Source: Bacteroidales bacterium
GTDB taxonomy: Bacteria > Bacteroidota > Bacteroidia > Bacteroidales > TTA-H9
DNA: 60,528 bases
Assembly (NCBI GenBank): GCA_028689615.1
Contig: JAQVCV010000022.1
Location: forward strand, 1-60,528
Direction: 5' to 3'
Shown: positions 27,500 to 34,062 of the stretch, piece by piece
How positions within the stretch are numbered: position 1 is the first letter of the stretch
Layout of the letters: the number at the start of each line of letters is the position of its first letter
Program-made: the position numbers and the translations under genes
The notes under the pieces: generated by a model
Database searches by the model: none
What the model saw: only the letters and a program-made list of their open reading frames with translations
What the model was told of the DNA's origin: nothing

Positions 27500-27757
27500 C
27501 ACCAAAAGAAATTTCTGCCTCCCCAATTTTTATTACAACTCCTCTTCGTACTGATGAGATTCCCATGCTAAACAGCTCATAATAAAAATTTTGCCGGTTG
27601 CCGTTTTCCACTTTGAACCAATCGGTAAAATCGGCCTGCCAAACCCGTTTCACCCGCATGGCGAATACCACGAAGCTGAGCCGGGTGCGCCAGAGTAAGA
27701 TGTGGGCAAAAAAACGGTGCAACACAAAACGCGCTCATTATCAATTGTCAACCCATT

Positions 27758-27821
27758 TTGCTACCCCATTGCATACCATTTGCCTACCGTGGCGGGGTGG
27801 GTTGCATACCATTTACATACC
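27758..27821. promoter_or_regulatory. 11-bp phased direct-repeat array (operator-like)
   Basis: Five copies of a TTGCATACC-like motif start at 27758 (TTGCTACC), 27769 (TTGCATACC), 27780 (TTGCCTACC), 27802 (TTGCATACC) and 27813 (TTACATACC). Every start is a multiple of 11 bp from the first; the slot at 27791 is empty. The array ends 8 bases before the -33 TTG of the surface operon promoter. One helical turn per unit puts all copies on one DNA face, as in PhoB/OmpR-type binding sites. Confidence 0.7.
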
Positions 27822-27829
27822 TCATTTTC

Positions 27830-27861
27830 TTGACTTTAGGCAGAATGAGGTTGTAGGTTTG
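27830..27861 (+). promoter_or_regulatory. Promoter of the surface operon
   Basis: A -33 TTG at 27830-27832 and a -7 box TAGGTTTG at 27854-27861 with standard spacing. It is the best two-part promoter in the window. The predicted transcription start is near 27868, 39 bases before the first ATG used. Confidence 0.65.
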
Positions 27862-27906
27862 CACCATCGTTTTTATGCACCCCGGATGGGGATTATTTAT
27901 AGCAAG

Positions 27907-28158
27907 ATGCAATCAATACAAACCGTTCCCTTCATTCTCATTCACCAACACAACACCCTGTTCGTCACCTTCTCGGAGGTTGTGGCCAGGGTGGAGGTTG
28001 AACTTCGCCAGGTTTCGCGCCCCCATGCAGCGTTGGAACAGAAGACCAGTGCCATCCGGTCAAATTTTCTGGCAATCAACACCCAAGGGATGACAGGAAC
28101 CGTAAGGGTGAAATTAATTATCAACAAGCGAACCTACATTCGGACTATTCACATTTAA
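27907..28158 (+). CDS. Small beta-rich protein, first gene of the surface operon
   Basis: An 83-residue protein without a recognisable signal peptide. The alternating hydrophobic pattern (NTLFVTFSEVVARVEVEL, then FLAINTQGMTGTVRVKLII) and the ending TYIRTIHI resemble the strand order of a stand-alone T9SS C-terminal sorting domain. The PNP-type start of that domain is absent. The resemblance is by eye and weak. The longer frame to 27598 runs through the repeat array and promoter and is rejected; an alternative ATG at 27886 is possible. The next gene starts 10 bases after its stop. No function can be assigned. Confidence 0.55.
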   Translation: MQSIQTVPFILIHQHNTLFVTFSEVVARVEVELRQVSRPHAALEQKTSAIRSNFLAINTQGMTGTVRVKLIINKRTYIRTIHI

Positions 28159-28168
28159 TAAATCAATT

Positions 28169-30580
28169 ATGAAACAAATTTCATTGTTCCTTATTGCAGC
28201 CATTCTCGTGTTGCAGAATCTTTCGGCTCAGGTTGCCATCAACACCACGGGAGCCGATCCTGATCCATCGGCCATTCTCGACATCAGCAGCACTAACAAA
28301 GGGGTGCTGATTCCACGGGTCACCACGGCACAACGCACCTCCATCGGGACAAGCGAGTCGGGCTTGCTTGTTTACGACACCGACACCCAAAGCTTTTGGT
28401 ATTACAATGGCATGACCGTATCGTGGAGCGAACTGGGCGGAGAAGGAAGCGGAGCTTCGGCCATTGATGACCTGAGCGATGCCAAAGCCGATGCTTCCAG
28501 CGTTTTTATGGGTTCCAACAGCGGCACCAGCGACGATGGCAGCAACCACAACACCGCCGTCGGTCTGTCGTCGATGACCGGCGTGGTATCGGGCACCCAC
28601 AACACGGCTTTAGGGCATTCGGCACTCATCTCAAACAATGCAGGAGGGTCGAACACTGCCATAGGAGTGAGTGCACTGGGAGCCAACCAGGGAAGCAACA
28701 ACACTGCCGTAGGACGCAACGCGGGCAATGGCGGAGGCCCTTCCCCTGCTTTTTCGGGCTGTGTGATGCTGGGCTACCAGGCAGGTCGTGACAATACAGC
28801 CAGCAACAAACTGTTTATCGACAATTCGTCAACTTCAACACCCCTCATTGGCGGCGATTTCGATGAGAACCGTGTTGACATCAACGGAACTGTTAAAATA
28901 ACAGGTGGCAATCCCGGCACAGGAAAAGTGCTGCATACCGATGCCGACGGACTTGCATTCTGGGCAACACCGCAAACGGCTGCAACAACTATTGACGGAT
29001 TGGAAGATGCTGTGACCACCACAACCGATGTGTTCCTGGGCGACGACAGCGGCCTTAACAACAATGGGTCAAACTTCAACACAGCCACAGGCATACAGGC
29101 GCTGAGCGAAAACACCACGGGTCTGAACAACGCGGCCACCGGTTTCGGGGCTCTGCAAAACAATACAACCGGTTACGACAACACTGCCAATGGCTTCTGG
29201 GCAGCACAAAATACCACTACCGGCTATGCCAATACTGCCGTTGGCAAAGAGAGCCTGCTGAAAAACACGACCAGGAGCAACCTCACTGCCGTGGGCTATC
29301 AGGCTCTTTACTGGAACGGATACGGGCAATCGGCCTCAACTGACGCTACCGACAACACCGCTGTAGGATCGAAGAGCCTGTATGCCAACACCACCGGCTA
29401 CCAAAACGCGGCATTGGGAAGCGACGCGCTCGTATCAAACACCTCTGGAAACGGAAACACAGCCTCGGGATACTCCACACTGCACGACAATACGACCGGG
29501 AAACAAAACACTGCCTCTGGGGCATACTCCCTCTACAAAAACACAACTGCTGAGGGAAATAGTGCCTTCGGCTATAAATCGGGTTACAGCATCACCAGCG
29601 GAAAATACAACTCGGCCTTCGGTCTTCAGGCACTTTACTCTACCACTACCGGTGAATACAATTCTGCTTCAGGCTTCGGCAGTCTTTTTCAAAACCAGAC
29701 CGGAACCGAAAACACGGCTTCTGGTTATAAGGCTCTATATTCTAACGTGGCCGGCAACGAAAACACCGCTATCGGAAGTCGGGCCGGCTACAATGCATTA
29801 GGTTCAGGCAACGTGTTTATCGGTCGTTATGCCGGTTACGAAGAAGAGGGGAGCAACAAGCTTTACATTGACAATTCAAGCACTGCCAATCCACTCCTTT
29901 TTGGTGATTTTGCCCAAAACTGGATAAACATCGGTGGCAAGTTGGCCATCAATACCGGTACAGCACCATCGAATGAACTTGAAATAGGTGGCGATGGCCT
30001 CGTGTTGGGATCGTTCGAAGTGGAAGATAATCTCACGGTAGGAGAAGACATTTCGTTAGGAGACGACATCACGGTAGGCGGTGAAATAACCTATGCCGCG
30101 CCCAAAACCAAGAAATTGAGGTTGCCTGCTGCCGCCTTCAGTCTATCCACCAACAAAGATGCTGACAAAGCACAATACAACGCTTATGGAGAATGGACTA
30201 TAGAAGAGTTTGATGGCAACGGAATAATGTCAATACAAGCACCCGTGAACCTGCCTCACGGAGCAGTCGTTACCCGCCTTTCATTCTTTTACCGTTCGTT
30301 TGATGGGCCCTTTTTGTCCATTACGTTTGAAGCAAAACACCAGTTCGCAGTATTTGATACTGATGTTATTGCTGGTGGCAACACCGCCGGACAACCCTCT
30401 CAGTGGGAAATTACAAAAGTAAATTATACCAGTATTAACGCGTCAGCTTCTACTATTGACAATAATAATGTTTTCTATTTTGTTAAAGTAATTTTTGACC
30501 AGAATGGTGCCACAAGTGGTCCGGCTTTCATCAAGTTCTACGGGGCTGAAATAGAATACACAACAACTAAGACAGATTAG
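28169..30580 (+). CDS. Large secreted protein with YadA-like head repeats
   Basis: Predicted cell-surface adhesin-like protein, 803 residues. The signal peptide ends at LSAQ, residue 20. The N-terminal segment SAILDISSTNKGVLIPRVT (about 35-53) is common at the start of Bacteroidota surface proteins. Two blocks of short NTAxG repeats follow, four units near 127-185 and about fifteen near 302-550. These are characteristic of the left-handed beta-roll of trimeric autotransporter heads. Each block closes with a copy of a NKLFIDNSS / NKLYIDNSS module followed by a GDF strand. The last 190 residues are not recognised. No coiled-coil stalk, YadA anchor or S74 peptidase is visible, so export and attachment must work differently from true autotransporters. 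Confidence 0.8.
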   Translation: MKQISLFLIAAILVLQNLSAQVAINTTGADPDPSAILDISSTNKGVLIPRVTTAQRTSIGTSESGLLVYDTDTQSFWYYNGMTVSWSELGGEGSGASAIDDLSDAKADASSVFMGSNSGTSDDGSNHNTAVGLSSMTGVVSGTHNTALGHSALISNNAGGSNTAIGVSALGANQGSNNTAVGRNAGNGGGPSPAFSGCVMLGYQAGRDNTASNKLFIDNSSTSTPLIGGDFDENRVDINGTVKITGGNPGTGKVLHTDADGLAFWATPQTAATTIDGLEDAVTTTTDVFLGDDSGLNNNGSNFNTATGIQALSENTTGLNNAATGFGALQNNTTGYDNTANGFWAAQNTTTGYANTAVGKESLLKNTTRSNLTAVGYQALYWNGYGQSASTDATDNTAVGSKSLYANTTGYQNAALGSDALVSNTSGNGNTASGYSTLHDNTTGKQNTASGAYSLYKNTTAEGNSAFGYKSGYSITSGKYNSAFGLQALYSTTTGEYNSASGFGSLFQNQTGTENTASGYKALYSNVAGNENTAIGSRAGYNALGSGNVFIGRYAGYEEEGSNKLYIDNSSTANPLLFGDFAQNWINIGGKLAINTGTAPSNELEIGGDGLVLGSFEVEDNLTVGEDISLGDDITVGGEITYAAPKTKKLRLPAAAFSLSTNKDADKAQYNAYGEWTIEEFDGNGIMSIQAPVNLPHGAVVTRLSFFYRSFDGPFLSITFEAKHQFAVFDTDVIAGGNTAGQPSQWEITKVNYTSINASASTIDNNNVFYFVKVIFDQNGATSGPAFIKFYGAEIEYTTTKTD

Positions 30581-30661
30581 TCGGCCTGACGATTTTCGAC
30601 AAATCCGATCAGTTTAATATGAAATAGTAATGCATGGACATTTACTCAAAACTAAACTAAA

Positions 30662-32110
30662 ATGAGCACCAAAAAGTTTTTTATACTGCTTTCCCTCTGT
30701 TTGTTGTCTGTAATGCTTATCCCTGTTAAGGCGCAATTGATTGTGAAGTCCGGTGCAAAAATCACCGTGGCTGGCGACACGAGGTTGGTACTAAGCAATA
30801 CCGACCTGCATATAGAATCTGATAACGGTGGTGACGCTTCGCTGATTGATTACAACCCTGTGATTTACCGGAATGGGAGCAAAGCCCGCGTGGGTCGTTT
30901 TCTCTACAGCAACCAGTGGCATCTTATATCTTCGCCGGTGGCTGAAGCCAGAGCTGAAATGTTTACCGACGATTATCTGATGATTCACGACCAAACCACC
31001 AATAGCTGGTCAGATGTTGTTTCAGTGAACACGCCTCTGATCCCGGGGCAAGGATATGCACTTTGGTCAGTTGACGGGTCTGCATCGTCTGAAACATTCG
31101 TCGGAACAACCAATTCGGGTGATGTTACTTACTCGTTTTCTTCATCAGGTTCCGGCTGGAACGTTACCGGAAATCCTTATCCGTCGGCCATTGACTGGGA
31201 TGAGGTTACCATCCCCGGTTCACTTCAGGCAGCCATCTGGGTTTTTGATCCTGCCGCAGGCTCTAATGGAGACTATAAATACTACATTCCGGGTGGTGGT
31301 GCAGCCAACACCGCTTCACAGTATATTGCCAGTGGTCAGGCCTTCTTCATCAATGCCACGGGAGGTGCCGGGGAGCTCACATTCACCAACGAATGCCGCA
31401 CCCACCATCCGGCAACATTCTTCAAAGCCGGCGATTCCTTTCCGCTTGCGGTGCTGAAAGTCACTGGAAACGAAAGCAGCGTTCAGGCATCTGTCAGGTT
31501 TATTGACGATGCCACCTCCCAAACCGACCGCCTTTATGATGTAGAATTGTTGCGGGCGTCCGATCCTGCCACACCGGTTCTTTATACCACAGCAGGCAGT
31601 GATACCCTGGTCATCAACACGCTGTCTGACATCGCTTCACACCCCGTAGTCCCATTCTGGTTCGAAGCAGGGGCAACCGGAACTTTCACCATCCACAACC
31701 ATGTGGAGGAAAACCTGGAGCAATATCGACTCAAACTCGAAGATGTTTCACAAGGATACACCCAATACTTTAACCCCGGCGACGCGTACCAGTTTAACCA
31801 CACAGCCGGCGAAAAACGTAAGTTTAACCTCCATTTCATTGATGCCACAGGAATTGCAGATGCTAACGATACCCATGTATCAGCCAACGTTGTCAACAGG
31901 CAACTGGTCGTCAGCATCCCCCCGGCCATCCTCCTGCAAAACCCATTGGGTATTACCATCAATGTTTACAACATTCTAGGGCAAAGGCTTCTGAGTTACA
32001 AGGCTCATGAACCCCGCACAACTCAAAACATCTCTGCTGCCGAAAACATCTTGCTGGTGCATGTAACCGGAGCAGATGAAAATAATTCTTTTAAACTGTT
32101 TAACCTTTAA
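30662..32110 (+). CDS. Secreted protein with T9SS type A C-terminal domain
   Basis: A 482-residue exported protein with signal peptide to about residue 24 (LIPVKAQ). The middle has segments typical of Bacteroidota surface proteins, including RFLYSNQWHLISSPV, GYALWSVDG and WNVTGNPYPSAIDW. This is a beta-sandwich arrangement often seen just before sorting domains. The C-terminal about 85 residues (NVVNRQLVVSIP, ITINVYNILGQRLLSYKA, ENILLVHVTG, FKLFNL) form a T9SS type A sorting domain. It follows the head-repeat gene by 81 bases with no promoter seen and precedes the microprotein gene by 12 bases. Function unknown beyond surface location. Confidence 0.75.
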   Translation: MSTKKFFILLSLCLLSVMLIPVKAQLIVKSGAKITVAGDTRLVLSNTDLHIESDNGGDASLIDYNPVIYRNGSKARVGRFLYSNQWHLISSPVAEARAEMFTDDYLMIHDQTTNSWSDVVSVNTPLIPGQGYALWSVDGSASSETFVGTTNSGDVTYSFSSSGSGWNVTGNPYPSAIDWDEVTIPGSLQAAIWVFDPAAGSNGDYKYYIPGGGAANTASQYIASGQAFFINATGGAGELTFTNECRTHHPATFFKAGDSFPLAVLKVTGNESSVQASVRFIDDATSQTDRLYDVELLRASDPATPVLYTTAGSDTLVINTLSDIASHPVVPFWFEAGATGTFTIHNHVEENLEQYRLKLEDVSQGYTQYFNPGDAYQFNHTAGEKRKFNLHFIDATGIADANDTHVSANVVNRQLVVSIPPAILLQNPLGITINVYNILGQRLLSYKAHEPRTTQNISAAENILLVHVTGADENNSFKLFNL

Positions 32111-32122
32111 TTCACGAAAAAA

Positions 32123-32341
32123 ATGAAATCCAAGCTTCTCTTCATGGTGATTCTCTCAGTGCTGTTCCTCTCGCTGTCAGCCATTGCTCAACCTGCGCAT
32201 CCCAACGGTGGCAGCAATCCTGGTGCAGGTAATCAGCCGGTTGGCGGGGGCAGTGCCCCATTAGGGGGTGGTGTAGCCCTTCTGCTCACACTGGCATCTG
32301 CTTACGGAGCCCGAAAAATCACAGCGTTCCGTCGCCCATAA
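32123..32341 (+). CDS. Exported Gly-rich microprotein with PID-CTERM-like C-terminal signal
   Basis: A 72-residue protein with three parts. A signal peptide ends near AIAQ (residue 22). A flexible linker of about 22 residues is rich in Gly, Asn and Pro. The C-terminal signal APLGGGVALLLTLASAYGA is followed by basic residues (RKITAFRRP). The P-x-G/D-GG, short hydrophobic stretch, YG, basic tail order recalls the PID-CTERM sorting signal described for Bacteroidota (recalled, not searched). It is the last gene of the surface operon, 12 bases after the preceding stop, and is followed by a hairpin. A close relative is at 46935-47165. It may be the substrate of a dedicated sorting enzyme or a small surface peptide. 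Confidence 0.7.
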   Translation: MKSKLLFMVILSVLFLSLSAIAQPAHPNGGSNPGAGNQPVGGGSAPLGGGVALLLTLASAYGARKITAFRRP

Positions 32342-32359
32342 TCCGGGTGTGACTATGTT

Positions 32360-32391
32360 TGTAGCCGCAGTCTGCCAGGGCTGCGGCTACA
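32360..32391. terminator. Hairpin between convergent genes
   Basis: Perfect 11-bp arms TGTAGCCGCAG (32360-32370) and CTGCGGCTACA (32381-32391) around a 10-base loop, between the microprotein stop and the convergent nitroreductase stop. No strong T-run on either side, so termination efficiency is uncertain. Confidence 0.55.
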
Positions 32392-32408
32392 TCTGTACAT
32401 AATCCGGC

Positions 32409-32975
32409 TTACTTTTGCTTGTCGAGGTTTCGGTACCCGTTGTATCGTACCACCTCACTAAATGGTTTTCTCGTTTTCTCCCGCTGGATTACGCTCTCAT
32501 CAGGATAACCAACTGTGATAACAAGGCCGATGGTTTTTGAAAAGGGAATGTGAAGCAATGTCCGTATCGGAGCCTGGTTGAACCAACCCAACATACAGGT
32601 GCCCAATCCCAATTCAGTAGCCTGAAGGCAAAAATGTTCGGCTGCTATACCGATGTCAATCAGGGGGTACTCCTTGTTTTTGATGATACTTCCTACCTGC
32701 GTAATAAGGCGGGGTTTTTCAATAACGATCACCACCAGAACCCCGGCCTGTTGAGCAAATTTATTGAACGAAACCATGCTGCTGTAAGTCTCACGGGCCA
32801 CTTTCTCCTTCAATTCGGGGTCGTCAACCACCACGAAGGTCCACGGCTGCGAGTTGGAGGCCGACGGTGCTAACCGGGCAGCCTCTAAGCATTGTTCCAG
32901 TTTTTCACGTTCTACGGGTCGCGCTGCATATCGGCGAACGCTTTGTCGCATTCTGATTAAATCGTTGAAAATCAT
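32409..32975 (-). CDS. Nitroreductase family FMN oxidoreductase
   Basis: Predicted FMN-dependent NAD(P)H oxidoreductase, 188 residues from ATG 32975. The nitroreductase pattern is clear: MRQSVRRYAARPVEREKL, APSASNSQPWTFVVVDD (FMN phosphate region), DIGIAAEHFCLQATELGLGTC and a final VGYPDE. The frame extends to 33056, but the extra residues (MVSTLFPYLRIEAPRG) are not family-like. The substrate is unknown; such enzymes reduce quinones, nitro compounds or act on flavins. It stands alone between the surface operon and the divergent SRAP gene. Confidence 0.88.
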   Translation of the reverse strand: MIFNDLIRMRQSVRRYAARPVEREKLEQCLEAARLAPSASNSQPWTFVVVDDPELKEKVARETYSSMVSFNKFAQQAGVLVVIVIEKPRLITQVGSIIKNKEYPLIDIGIAAEHFCLQATELGLGTCMLGWFNQAPIRTLLHIPFSKTIGLVITVGYPDESVIQREKTRKPFSEVVRYNGYRNLDKQK

Positions 32976-33070
32976 AGGTTCACTTATGTAATTTGGTTCA
33001 ATGCGGATGCCCCGAGGGGCTTCGATGCGAAGGTACGGAAAAAGGGTTGAAACCACGCCGCCTCATTTCG

Positions 33071-33078
33071 TATCTTTG
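33071..33078 (+). promoter_or_regulatory. Promoter -7 box of the SRAP gene
   Basis: TATCTTTG, ending 19 bases before the ATG at 33098. A leftward near-match (TACCTTCG, 33028-33035) could serve the divergent nitroreductase. Confidence 0.6.
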
Positions 33079-33097
33079 AGCTCAAAATCCAAATTTC

Positions 33098-33922
33098 ATG
33101 TGCGGTCGTTACATCATGGTGCAGAAAGCGGAGGTAATCGAGAAACGATTTGAGGCTCAGGTTCCTGCCGGATTCAGTTTTGAACCTAACTACAATATCG
33201 GGCCGGGTCAGTGGGCTCCTGTGGTTGTAGGCCATCAGCCCAGGGTGCTTCAACTGTTCAGGTTTGGTCTGTCGCCTTCCTGGGCAAAAAAGGACATGAT
33301 GCTTATCAACGCCAGAGCCGAAGGCGATCACAACCGCGACGATTCAGCTCTTTACACCGGTGCCCGCGGTATCATCGAGAAGCCCGCCTTTCGCCGCCCT
33401 ATCCGGTCGCAGAGGTGCCTCATCCCTGCCGATGCCTTTATCGAGGGAACCATTACCGAAAAGCTCAGCAAACCTTTTGTTGTTTATTTGCGCAACAAAG
33501 TGCGCCCTTTTGCCATGGCTGGAATCTGGGAAGTGTGGAAAAATCCTGTTTCTGGTGCCGAAGTTCACGGTTTCGCTATTGTTACCACCGCCGGAAACGA
33601 GCTTATGCGCAAGATTCCCCATCACAGGATGCCCGTACTGTTAAATCCGGGTGATGAAGCTGTGTGGCTCAACCCCGAGGCTCCACTCTATAAGATTACA
33701 CGGCTGTTGAAACCCTTCGATGAAGACCTGATGAATGCCTACCCGGTTGATCCGGCCATCAAGTCGCCTAAAGCTTCTGGCGCCGGCCTCATCAAACCTG
33801 TCGGACAACCGTTGGTAGCGGAAACCGAAGTGGTGGTGAGCCGCCACATGCGTTTGCAGGGGATGGGCAATGTGAAACAGAAATTCAGCGACCACATGCC
33901 GGAAGAGAGGATGGGGGAGTAA
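33098..33922 (+). CDS. SOS response-associated peptidase (SRAP/HMCES family)
   Basis: Protects abasic sites in single-stranded DNA by forming a thiazolidine crosslink through its N-terminal cysteine after Met removal. The start MCGRY gives C2. Other family residues are N33 in NYNIGPGQ, the acidic residue E116 in ADAFIEG (usually FYEW, so the aromatic after E is missing here) and H176 in PHHRMPVLL. INARAEG near 70-76 contacts DNA in homologues. It has 274 residues, slightly longer than the usual 220-240 because of a C-terminal basic tail. E. coli YedK is the best-known relative. Confidence 0.92.
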   Translation: MCGRYIMVQKAEVIEKRFEAQVPAGFSFEPNYNIGPGQWAPVVVGHQPRVLQLFRFGLSPSWAKKDMMLINARAEGDHNRDDSALYTGARGIIEKPAFRRPIRSQRCLIPADAFIEGTITEKLSKPFVVYLRNKVRPFAMAGIWEVWKNPVSGAEVHGFAIVTTAGNELMRKIPHHRMPVLLNPGDEAVWLNPEAPLYKITRLLKPFDEDLMNAYPVDPAIKSPKASGAGLIKPVGQPLVAETEVVVSRHMRLQGMGNVKQKFSDHMPEERMGE

Positions 33923-33923
33923 A

Positions 33924-33975
33924 TGATTCAAAGATTCAAAAATTCAAAGATTCATCCCCACGATAGCTATCGGGG
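33924..33975. repeat. ATTCAAAG microsatellite and GATAGCTATC hairpin
   Basis: Directly after the SRAP stop, four ATTCAAA-type units (33926-33953) are followed by the palindrome CGATAGCTATCG (33961-33972), extended by CCCC and GGG flanks. The CCGATAGCTATCGG-type palindrome is a frequent interspersed element in this phylum. It may act as a weak terminator. Confidence 0.5.
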
Positions 33976-34062
33976 CGATCGGGATCAAAAATTTGAAGAT
34001 TTCAAGATTAAAAAATTTGTACTGACAGCCATGGGGCAGTCGGGGTGATCAATGATTTGTTT

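Noticed and set aside
27462-27725. Minus-strand ORF of 87 codons running across the TPR-HTH promoter
   Set aside because: It covers the -7 box of the regulator, starts with TTG and overlaps the regulator's longer frame. There is no family resemblance, although the N-terminal half is not obviously random.
27598-27906. Extended N-terminus of the first surface-operon gene
   Set aside because: It would translate the repeat array and the promoter, so it is non-coding.
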